A DNA stretch of 64,000 bases, taken from contig NZ_CP082787.1 of assembly GCF_021462285.1 (NCBI RefSeq), positions 1,178,001 through 1,242,000 on the forward strand, read 5' to 3'. Numbering within the stretch: position 1 is the stretch's first letter; each line of letters starts with the position of its first letter. This DNA comes from Serratia entomophila (lineage in GTDB: Bacteria > Pseudomonadota > Gammaproteobacteria > Enterobacterales > Enterobacteriaceae). Under the pieces are notes generated by a model that was given only the letters and a program-made list of their open reading frames with translations, did no database searches and had not been told where the DNA came from. Below are positions 18,038 through 24,090 of this stretch, in pieces. A program made the position numbers and the translations under genes.

Positions 18038-18755
18038 CTTCGGTTTCGGGCTCGTTAACCCATTCGGGGTGCTCACCAGCGCCAAGATAAAAATCGATAA
18101 TTTTCAGCAGGCGCGGATAGAATTTCAGCGCCTTCTTGCCGTCCATTTCTGCGATTTCTCGTTTGGTGAATTTGCGCCATTGTTCAACGGTGTGGTTTTG
18201 GCAGCCTGCGCGAACATATTCGCCGTTCGAAATCTGCAGATAGTAGGGCTCACCCATGATTACGAATGTGTGATCAGGAAGGTTGGCACCGCACAGGTTG
18301 GCATCGCGCAGGTTGGCACCGCGCAGGTCGGCACCGCACAGGTTGGCATCGCGCAGGTTGGCACCGCGCAGGTTGGCATCGCGCAGGTCGGCATCGCACA
18401 GGTTGGCACCGCGCAGGTTGGCATCGCACAGGTCGGCATCGCACAGGTTGGCACCGCGCAGGTTGGCATCGCACAGGTTGGCATCGCGCAGGTCGGCATC
18501 GCACAGGTTGGCACCGCGCAGGTTGGCATCGCACAGGTTGGCATCGCGCAGGTTGGCACCGCGCAGGTCGGCACCGCACAGGTTGGCATCGCGCAGGTTG
18601 GCATCGCACAGGTTGGCACCGCGCAGGTTGGCACCGCGCAGGTTGGCACCGCGCAGGTTGGCACCGCGCAGGTTGGCTCTTGATCCGCTTTCGCGTAACG
18701 ACGTTACCCAGACCTTGTGAAGTGACAATATTTCTTTCAACTCAGTTGTGTTCAT
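18027..18755 (-). CDS. Pentapeptide-repeat protein
   Basis: 242 residues. A 26-residue helical head is followed by 27 pentads A[ND]L[RC][GD] (right-handed quadrilateral beta-helix), then a ~75-residue C-terminal domain (HTFVIMGEPYYLQISNGEYV..., HTVEQWRKF). Some pentapeptide proteins mimic DNA and bind gyrase (Qnr, MfpA), but the alternating Arg/Cys at position 4 gives no clear prediction here. Overlaps the HNH gene stop by 4 bp. Confidence 0.85.
   Translation of the reverse strand: MNTTELKEILSLHKVWVTSLRESGSRANLRGANLRGANLRGANLRGANLCDANLRDANLCGADLRGANLRDANLCDANLRGANLCDADLRDANLCDANLRGANLCDADLCDANLRGANLCDADLRDANLRGANLRDANLCGADLRGANLRDANLCGANLPDHTFVIMGEPYYLQISNGEYVRAGCQNHTVEQWRKFTKREIAEMDGKKALKFYPRLLKIIDFYLGAGEHPEWVNEPETEEAA
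18273..18677 (-). repeat. 27 tandem 15-bp coding repeats
   Basis: Units encode A[ND]L[RC][GD]; variation is restricted to three bases per unit (AAC/GAC, CGC/TGC, GGT/GAT), all transitions. Confidence 0.95.
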
Positions 18756-19246
18756 ATACACCCCGTATTTTTAAATTCACCATGTAAAATTTCTGAATAT
18801 TTTGAGTGCGCTTCAATTGCCGCTATCTTTTCCTCAAACAAGCCAATGGTCTTCCTTACACCGTTAGCGCATATATCAACTCGCCACTTCTTAGCCCTCT
18901 TGCTCCAGCTAACTCCTTTAAATCCAGATGTGTTATTTTTGGGTTTTTTCCTATTCATCTGATTTTGCGAATGAGTGGCTATTCTTAAGTTACTTATTCT
19001 ATTGTCATGCTTAACTCCATTAATGTGGTCAATTTCAACCCCATCTACGGAACCATTCACATATATCCATGCGAGACGATGTGCGTAATATCTCTTCCCA
19101 CTGATAACCATCGAGTGGTAACCAGACCGGCCAACACTTCCTGCGATATCCCCAGAAACTCCGGTAGGACTAACAGTCTTGACCCATCTGAAGTCTCCAG
19201 ATAGTTCGTCGTACTCAAGAATCTTGCGTAAATCAGTGGCGTTCAT
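18752..19246 (-). CDS. HNH endonuclease with AP2 DNA-binding domain
   Basis: 164 residues from the ATG at 19246 (GAGGTC upstream). N-terminal NUMOD-like part, HNH core EIDHINGVKHDNRISNLR around residues 72-90 with trailing N residues, then an AP2-type domain (GFKGVSWSKRAKKWRVDI, followed by GLFEEKIAAIEAHSKY). This is the common free-standing phage homing endonuclease layout. It sits between terminators and the repeat gene, so is likely a selfish insertion in the PL operon. Confidence 0.88.
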   Translation of the reverse strand: MNATDLRKILEYDELSGDFRWVKTVSPTGVSGDIAGSVGRSGYHSMVISGKRYYAHRLAWIYVNGSVDGVEIDHINGVKHDNRISNLRIATHSQNQMNRKKPKNNTSGFKGVSWSKRAKKWRVDICANGVRKTIGLFEEKIAAIEAHSKYSEILHGEFKNTGCI

Positions 19247-19257
19247 ATTGACCTCAA

Positions 19258-19280
19258 TAAAAAAGCCGCCGAAGCAGCTT
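19258..19280 (-). terminator. Intrinsic terminator, second of a tandem pair
   Basis: Minus strand: AGCTGC-TTCG-GCGGCT (one G-U) followed by TTTTTT, before the HNH gene. Confidence 0.75.
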
Positions 19281-19284
19281 GATG

Positions 19285-19312
19285 AAAAAGAAAAGCCTCC
19301 GAAGGGGCTTTG
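19285..19312 (-). terminator. Intrinsic terminator, first of a tandem pair
   Basis: Minus strand: AAAGCCCC-TTC-GGAGGCTTT followed by TCTTTTT. Together with the next hairpin this is a likely tL-type stop that N must overcome. Confidence 0.7.
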
Positions 19313-19352
19313 TGTTTGCGCTTTCCCCAGACATAACATCCGTGTTAATCGA

Positions 19353-19847
19353 CTATGTGCACTTGATTTGATCTTTTGAAATCTGGTTTAGCTTGTTAAA
19401 AACATCTCGGAAAATTGGATATTCTTCTTTAGGTACCTTGCTCAAATATCGGTGAGCAATAAGTCCTGTCTTTTCATCCAGAACTATTCGACCACTAGTG
19501 ACGCCGGTTACGAAGAAGAAGCGCGGAAACTTTCTCCACTGTGTTATCAGTCCGTCGCTTATTGCCGACTGGATGTAGTCAGGCAGACTCACAGATTCAA
19601 CTAGCGTGATTTTTAATTCTTCGCGCTCTATAGCCTCTTTGGTCCTTTTGATGCTGCTGTCCAGCGCTCGAAGAGAATCGCTTTGCTTATCCCACTTATC
19701 GAGAGTGGCGCGGCCGTTGCGCTTATCATTAAGGGGCTGTCCGTTGGCCTGAGCTACGGTATCGAAATGATGCTGTAGCTTTTCATTAAACAGAGCCTCT
19801 TTCTTGGATAACGACACCCTAAGTATTTCAAGTCGGCGACTCATCAC
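19353..19847 (-). CDS. Hypothetical phage protein, coiled coil
   Basis: 164 residues. Residues 1-75 are charged and coiled-coil-like (RRLEILRVSLSKKEALFNEK; LDSSIKRTKEAIEREELKI); the rest is mixed. It follows N directly (1 bp gap), so it is the second PL gene and expressed at once after infection or induction. Not recognised. Confidence 0.65.
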   Translation of the reverse strand: MMSRRLEILRVSLSKKEALFNEKLQHHFDTVAQANGQPLNDKRNGRATLDKWDKQSDSLRALDSSIKRTKEAIEREELKITLVESVSLPDYIQSAISDGLITQWRKFPRFFFVTGVTSGRIVLDEKTGLIAHRYLSKVPKEEYPIFRDVFNKLNQISKDQIKCT

Positions 19848-20120
19848 TCACCCCTTCATAACGTGATATGGATGCTCGTATTTCTCGCTGCGATGCCCGG
19901 CTGCGAACATCGCAACTTCTGGCAAGCACATCGCACCTCCTTTGTCTGACTCGTGAACCGGCCGAGGACATGCTTTGTTTTCAATGAGTGAAAGCGCCTT
20001 GGCAACTCGTGCATTCCCAACCAGTGCCGAGGCCACATTGCGAGCCAGGCTGATGTCTTTGTTGCGCTCTGCCCGATGTGCGATTGCACGAGCCAGCTTC
20101 TTACGTTCTTTGCTGTTCAT
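19848..20120 (-). CDS. N: Antitermination protein N, P22 gp24 type
   Basis: 90 residues. The C-terminal GGAMCLPEVAMFAAGHRSEK closely resembles remembered P22 gp24 (GGSVLLPGVALYAAGHRKSK), and the upstream RVAKALSLI matches RVTKAISLA. The N-terminus carries an arginine/lysine-rich helix (SKERKKLARAIAHRAERNK) suited to boxB RNA. First gene of the PL operon, 130 bp after a nutL site. It binds nut RNA and NusA to let polymerase pass the many terminators downstream. Confidence 0.88.
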   Translation of the reverse strand: MNSKERKKLARAIAHRAERNKDISLARNVASALVGNARVAKALSLIENKACPRPVHESDKGGAMCLPEVAMFAAGHRSEKYEHPYHVMKG

Positions 20121-20252
20121 GTGGATTTCTCCGTTAGTTAGCTTTGGCGTCGCCGTCGCCTTGCGTGGGCGCCATAAGACGCCTGCTGCCTAGCTTCCGT
20201 GTCCGAACTAACGCTTGTCGGAAACAGCGACCCAAAGCCAACTTCACTTTGG

Positions 20253-20292
20253 TGAGACCGAATCAGTCTCAATCTTGATTGTTAAAGAAGCA
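20253..20292 (-). promoter_or_regulatory. nutL site (boxA + boxB)
   Basis: Minus strand: boxA TGCTTCTTTAAC (20292-20281), a short spacer, then the boxB hairpin TGAGAC-TGATTCG-GTCTCA (20271-20253). The loop matches that of nutR (TGTTTCG). A second perfect hairpin CCAAAG/CTTTGG follows at 20252-20232. Confidence 0.8.
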
Positions 20293-20360
20293 GCCTGACT
20301 TCATGTCTGGCGCGGCTGGTTGTTCCGGTTGCCGCATCGATGTTTCGTTTCGATGGGGTA

Positions 20361-20389
20361 AGAATACTCAAGGTATTTATTATTGTAAA
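20361..20389 (-). promoter_or_regulatory. Early leftward promoter PL
   Basis: Minus strand -35 TTTACA (20389-20384), 17-bp spacer, -10 TATTCT (20366-20361). Both hexamers are overlapped by the OL operators. The -10 is identical to that of PR. Confidence 0.8.
20363..20377. promoter_or_regulatory. Operator OL1
   Basis: AATACT-CAA-GGTATT, an imperfect 15-bp palindrome of the same type as the perfect OR site AATACC-CAT-GGTATT. Confidence 0.8.
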
Positions 20390-20402
20390 TACCCAGAGTA
20401 TT
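20388..20402. promoter_or_regulatory. Operator OL2
   Basis: AATACC-CAG-AGTATT, 25 bp from OL1, same face of the helix spacing pattern as at OR. A weak half-site (CTAGGTATT) lies further right at 20438-20446. Confidence 0.8.
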
Positions 20403-20538
20403 TATTTTTAATGGAATTTATGATGCCTATGATTTTTCTAGGTATTTATTTTCACTATCCTCCACCCACAACCCATCGCACCTAGCCAAAAGCAGGTATT
20501 CGGGCGTAAAGTTGGATGAAATTCAAACGGAGGTTGAT

Positions 20539-20748
20539 ATGGAAAAGACAGATGAGTTTTTCGAACAGGCGCACCCGCACGTAGTTTCGGTACTGGGAAC
20601 AGCGCTCATGCAGTTGTTGGTCGAGGAAAGGGAGTTATCGAGAGAGGCGTTAGTAGAGATGATTCAGGTGCTGTATCAGGATGATGATTTTGACTTAGCG
20701 GCTGAGTTGGCTATCGATGTGCTGAGGTTGCCGAAAGAGGGTGGTTAA
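20539..20748 (+). CDS. Small acidic protein between OL and cI block, possibly YmgB/AriR-like
   Basis: 69 residues from the ATG at 20539, with GGAGG five bases upstream. Rightward, unlike its neighbours. The helical pattern LGTALMQLLVEERELSREALVEMIQVL...DFDLAAELAIDVLRL is reminiscent of the YmgB/AriR family of small regulators, but this is a weak match by eye. Ends before a shared terminator. May be expressed in the lysogen. Confidence 0.6.
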   Translation: MEKTDEFFEQAHPHVVSVLGTALMQLLVEERELSREALVEMIQVLYQDDDFDLAAELAIDVLRLPKEGG

Positions 20749-20867
20749 CGATGTCACCAATGGTTAACGGTTTTCCAGAAGTGATGCCGTTAACCAGGTG
20801 CGGTGTCTATCAAGCCTATAGATAGACATAGTGTCGATGGTGTCGGTCATGGTGACCGGTAGACACA

Positions 20868-20893
20868 AAAAACCCGGCTCGGTGGCCGGGTTT
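20868..20893. terminator. Bidirectional terminator
   Basis: AACCCGG-CTCGGTGG-CCGGGTTT with A-run upstream and T's downstream, between the rightward 69-residue gene and the leftward gene behind cI. Confidence 0.85.
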
Positions 20894-20898
20894 GTGGG

Positions 20899-21924
20899 TT
20901 AATCCTTTGATATTGTCGAGGCATTACCTTTCTCTATGACGCCAGCGCGAATTGTATAACTTCCCAATATCCTCACGGATTTGTTTTCTTTCATGGCATC
21001 GAACAACAACGAAATTTCATCTTTGTCATCGATAAACGATGTGTCGACGGAGACAGGGAAGCTTTCATCACTTGATGGCTCTCGACAGCTAAGAGTTAAT
21101 TTTTCTGATGTCCTCTTGATGCTATCAATAACTACTTCGAGATTCCGTTCTTCCTTCTTTGCTTTTTCGATGGGGTTTTTAATAAGTTCATGGACATCCT
21201 TTTGAGAAAGGTTAACCTTGGTCGCGCCTTCAATTTCGATTCTATCAGCATCACTAGCTGATTTTAGCACGCCAGTATAGGCTTTGGTCACATGCTCTTG
21301 AATGCCCTCAGCTCTCTCAATGGTATCTACGCCAGCATTTTCGCGCATGGACTGAAGCATGCCGTCTTTAAGGATGGTTAGTCTCTCATTCTCAGATTTA
21401 ATCTTGGCTTCTTGTTGTTTTGTCTCTTCTTTTTTTACAGCGATTTCAGTCTCTGAGTTTAGATATGACGTGCCAGCCCATGCTCCGCCAAATAGAGCTA
21501 TGGCAAAGAGAAAGCATGTTGTCTTCTGGGTTGGGCTCATCCCTTGCGTCACCTTGTCAAATGCATTGCCACAAGCCTTGGCTAGATCAGTAAGCGCAGT
21601 TATAATTTCTGTGCATCCTGGGTTTATGGAGAAGATTATTTCAGCATCTTCTCTATCGTCACTGCCTAGTCTCTGAAGGTTGTCAGTTTTATACCTGATT
21701 AGAGTATAGACTTTATACATCTCTGTTTGAAACTCGCAAAGCCCTTGTGCGAGCGATGCTGGCAGCGTCCCATTATAACGTGCGGGATCACCAAAAATCT
21801 TGATTTTTACAGAGTCAAATAACTCGACCTTTAGCTGCTCAATCAATATTTCCTCGCCTGATTGCAGGCGGTTAAATACGTTTTCAAGCGAGTCTATGCT
21901 GTTTATTGGTATGATATTATTCAC
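20899..21924 (-). CDS. Membrane protein cotranscribed with cI (rex position)
   Basis: 341 residues, unrecognised. The N-terminal ~120 residues are soluble, one hydrophobic helix follows (TTCFLFAIALFGGAWAGTSYL, about 134-154), then a charged coiled coil (EIAVKKEETKQQEAKIKSEN, to about 200) and a C-terminal domain. It lies 60 bp downstream of cI on the same strand and ends at a terminator, so it is likely read from PRM in the lysogen. This is the place of rexAB in lambda, so exclusion of other phages is the leading guess, without sequence proof. Codon use is AT-richer than the late genes. Confidence 0.75.
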   Translation of the reverse strand: MNNIIPINSIDSLENVFNRLQSGEEILIEQLKVELFDSVKIKIFGDPARYNGTLPASLAQGLCEFQTEMYKVYTLIRYKTDNLQRLGSDDREDAEIIFSINPGCTEIITALTDLAKACGNAFDKVTQGMSPTQKTTCFLFAIALFGGAWAGTSYLNSETEIAVKKEETKQQEAKIKSENERLTILKDGMLQSMRENAGVDTIERAEGIQEHVTKAYTGVLKSASDADRIEIEGATKVNLSQKDVHELIKNPIEKAKKEERNLEVVIDSIKRTSEKLTLSCREPSSDESFPVSVDTSFIDDKDEISLLFDAMKENKSVRILGSYTIRAGVIEKGNASTISKD

Positions 21925-21984
21925 TTATAATCCTTTTCCTAGCCTCACCACCCCACCTACCCGAACACCTTTTCAGGCCACTAG

Positions 21985-22698
21985 CTATGGCAGGCGCTCC
22001 CACTTGATATCAACAACCACGCCGATGATCTTGCAGTCACCGTTGATGATTGTTGGCGGATGGTGTGGGTTCAACGCTCTAAGATATCTGCGCCCAGCGT
22101 CAACCATGTACTGCTTGAAGGTTGCTTCGTTGTCATTGCTAAGCTTGGCCACGACAAGGTTTCCACTGACATGCTCTTTCCCTGGGTCTACCAAGATGAT
22201 CATGCCTTCTGGGACAGTGAACCCTGATGGCGCTGTCATAGAATCGCCTTTTACTCGCAGCCAGAACGAATCAGGGCTGGCATCCACGGTCGTTTCCGGC
22301 CATGTATCTATCTCATCCTTCCGGTAGGGCTCTATCGCCTCTAGCCAGCACCCAGCGCTTACCCAGCTAATCAACGGGAACTCTCTGGATGGTTTCGATT
22401 TACCTACATAGCTGACATTGTGATCTGTTGTATCGGCAAATTTTGCAGCTTCTTCGGCAAGTGATGGGCTGAATTCGGAGATCGAAACTTGGAGTAATTT
22501 TGCAAAGCCAGAGGCTATAGAAACGTTCAATGCGTTCCTACCATTCAAGTAGTGACCGACAGCCCCCTGCGTAATGCCAAGATCGTCTGCAATCGTATAC
22601 TGGGTAATGCCCAAGGCTTTCTTTTTTGACTCATACAAAGCTTTAAGCCTAGAAGCGTCTTGAAGCTGTTCTGTCGTCAGCGATTTCTTGTTTTCCAT
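21985..22698 (-). CDS. cI: Lambda-type CI repressor with S24 autoprotease domain
   Basis: 237 residues. The HTH (TIADDLGITQGAVGHYLNGRNALN, about 35-58) and start (LTTEQLQDASRLKALYESKK) closely resemble lambda CI. The C-terminal LexA-like domain has cleavage site A115-G116, S153 (GDSMTAP) and K185 (VVAKLSND), so RecA-stimulated self-cleavage and SOS induction are expected. The start is set at ATG 22698; the frame runs on through the operator region. The likely PRM -10 ends 7 bp before it, implying a leaderless mRNA as in lambda. Confidence 0.95.
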   Translation of the reverse strand: MENKKSLTTEQLQDASRLKALYESKKKALGITQYTIADDLGITQGAVGHYLNGRNALNVSIASGFAKLLQVSISEFSPSLAEEAAKFADTTDHNVSYVGKSKPSREFPLISWVSAGCWLEAIEPYRKDEIDTWPETTVDASPDSFWLRVKGDSMTAPSGFTVPEGMIILVDPGKEHVSGNLVVAKLSNDNEATFKQYMVDAGRRYLRALNPHHPPTIINGDCKIIGVVVDIKWERLP

Positions 22699-22705
22699 AA
22701 CCCCT

Positions 22706-22734
22706 ATTCTAATACCACCGATATTCAAACTAAA
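22706..22734 (-). promoter_or_regulatory. Repressor maintenance promoter PRM
   Basis: Minus strand -35 TTTAGT (22734-22729), 17 bp, -10 TAGAAT (22711-22706). Weak -35, as expected for a CI-activated promoter; predicted start falls at or next to the cI ATG. Confidence 0.6.
22711..22725. promoter_or_regulatory. Operator OR3
   Basis: AATACC-ACC-GATATT, imperfect palindrome overlapping PRM. Confidence 0.75.
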
Positions 22735-22749
22735 AATACCCACCATATT
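22735..22749. promoter_or_regulatory. Operator OR2
   Basis: AATACC-CAC-CATATT, imperfect palindrome 24 bp from OR3, next to the PRM -35 where bound CI could activate. Confidence 0.7.
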
Positions 22750-22776
22750 GAAAGTTATAAATACCCATGGTATTCT
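22748..22776 (+). promoter_or_regulatory. Early rightward promoter PR
   Basis: -35 TTGAAA (22748-22753), 17-bp spacer, -10 TATTCT (22771-22776), with OR1 lying across spacer and -10. Confidence 0.85.
22760..22774. promoter_or_regulatory. Operator OR1
   Basis: AATACC-CAT-GGTATT, a perfect 15-bp palindrome, 25 bp from OR2 and overlapping the PR -10. Confidence 0.85.
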
Positions 22777-22805
22777 TTTGGTGAGAATAGCAATGGAGCG
22801 TAACT

Positions 22806-23003
22806 ATGAATCGAATGACGCTAGAGGATTACGCAAAAATTCACGGACAAGCGAAGGCTGCAAGTGATTTCGGCGTGATCCAGTGTGCAATCAGTAAGGC
22901 AATCCGCGCGGGCCGTAACATTTTTGTCACTGTAAATCCAGATGGCAGCGTGGAAGGCGAAGAAGTTAGACCATTCCCGAGCACCAAGAAACAAGCAGCA
23001 TAA
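22806..23003 (+). CDS. cro: Cro repressor, lambda type
   Basis: 65 residues, very close to remembered lambda Cro ([20 protein letters not shown] versus [20 protein letters not shown], and EEVKPFPS versus EEVRPFPS). HTH at about 16-35. First gene of PR; represses PRM, PR and PL at the shared operators during lytic growth. GGAG lies 7 bp before the ATG. Confidence 0.95.
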   Translation: MNRMTLEDYAKIHGQAKAASDFGVIQCAISKAIRAGRNIFVTVNPDGSVEGEEVRPFPSTKKQAA

Positions 23004-23010
23004 GCACCAC

Positions 23011-23048
23011 CGCTCTTTAAACAACTTAACCGCGACTGTTTCGGTCGC
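23011..23048 (+). promoter_or_regulatory. nutR site (boxA + boxB)
   Basis: boxA CGCTCTTTAA (23011-23020), then boxB GCGAC-TGTTTCG-GTCGC (23032-23048). Located between cro and cII, the lambda position. Confidence 0.88.
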
Positions 23049-23116
23049 ACAAACCAAAGTGGCAATCCCCACGGATGCCGCACGTAACTATTTAACCAAC
23101 ATGGACATTCTACGAA

Positions 23117-23422
23117 ATGGACTTAGCAAACTACAGCAAACCAACAGAACAAGAGATTAACCGGGCCGAGACTGACTTACTTCTGACGCTATCACTGGTC
23201 AGCAATAGGGAGTTCGCTCGCATGGCTGGATGCCATGAATCGAAGATTAGCCGCACTGACTGGCGCTATATCGCAACCATTCTCTGTGTAGCCAAGAAGT
23301 CACTGGAGTTTAGTCCTCTGGGGATGATGGTGCAGGAGGTGGTAAATGCGGTGAACGCCAAAAAGAAGAAAACCCCGGTGGCAGCCGAGGTTTCTGAACA
23401 ACAAATCACTATCAATTTCTGA
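23117..23422 (+). CDS. cII: CII transcriptional activator
   Basis: 101 residues. The HTH (SNREFARMAGCHESKISR) and C-terminal half (VVNAVNAKKKKTPVAAEVSEQQITINF) parallel lambda CII (QVAAILTNKKRPAATERSEQIQMEF). It activates PRE for establishment of lysogeny; a CII box lies inside its own 5' end. No good ribosome site is visible at the chosen ATG. Confidence 0.88.
   Translation: MDLANYSKPTEQEINRAETDLLLTLSLVSNREFARMAGCHESKISRTDWRYIATILCVAKKSLEFSPLGMMVQEVVNAVNAKKKKTPVAAEVSEQQITINF
23126..23139 (-). promoter_or_regulatory. CII box of PRE
   Basis: Minus strand TTGC-TGTAGT-TTGC, an exact TTGC-N6-TTGC CII site within the first codons of cII, pointing toward cI, as in lambda. Confidence 0.8.
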
Positions 23423-23433
23423 GGTAATTATAC

Positions 23434-24090
23434 ATGCAAAAATCATCGGCAGCAAAAAACAAAAAGGTCGTGTGCTGGGTCATTCAGGAGGAGGACGAAG
23501 GCGGTTGCGAGATCGTTTTCCATCACCACGGACTTGCAGCACGTCGCATTGGCATTAACGCGCATGGTGGTTGTGATAGTGACACCTATGGATACACGAT
23601 TCGCCGCGCCCCTGAGTTTGATTGCTTTGTTGAGAAGGGTTTTGTTCCTATCAAGGCGCAGCTTGAGGCGGGGTGGTGGGTTCATACCAGTGGCGAAGGA
23701 ACGCGCATTTGCCACGACGACGTTGATGATGATGAAAGTGAGCTCATCCTCGATGCCTTGGTTTTCACGCAGGACGAGAAGGGGGTTTACCTCAATATCG
23801 ATGAATGCCATCAGCATGCCCTAGATATCAACGCCAGAGACGATAAATACAGGGTATTCAAAAAGCAGATAACCGAGGCTTGGCCTGAGCTTGAATTTAC
23901 CAAGTGGCAAGGTGGTTATCCGTGGATAACGTTCAGCGTGAGCTTTATGTTTCCCGGCGCTCAGTATGGCGGCTCAATCCATTGGGATTCTGATAAGCCA
24001 GAAGAGCCAACGAATATGTTTATGTCCAATGGCGACAAGGACGCATGGGTGACTTTCTACAAGCAAATTCGCCCGGAGGCTGCCGCCTGA
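23434..24090 (+). CDS. Hypothetical protein between cII and O
   Basis: 218 residues, acidic, no recognised domain. Visible features: a His/Cys-containing N-terminus (EGGCEIVFHHHGLAARRIG), an acidic run (CHDDVDDDESELI) and a Trp/Tyr-rich C-terminal half. It is coupled to O by stop/start overlap (TGATG). Not part of the standard lambda or P22 set at this place, so probably cargo in the replication operon. Confidence 0.65.
   Translation: MQKSSAAKNKKVVCWVIQEEDEGGCEIVFHHHGLAARRIGINAHGGCDSDTYGYTIRRAPEFDCFVEKGFVPIKAQLEAGWWVHTSGEGTRICHDDVDDDESELILDALVFTQDEKGVYLNIDECHQHALDINARDDKYRVFKKQITEAWPELEFTKWQGGYPWITFSVSFMFPGAQYGGSIHWDSDKPEEPTNMFMSNGDKDAWVTFYKQIRPEAAA

Noticed and set aside
18069..18787. Rightward frames opposite the pentapeptide gene
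   Set aside because: Same repeat artefact; composition is repetitive and there is no ribosome site.
20408..20483. Short rightward ORF to the right of OL
   Set aside because: Lies across operator half-sites and promoter DNA and has no ribosome site; the 69-residue gene at 20539 is the credible one.
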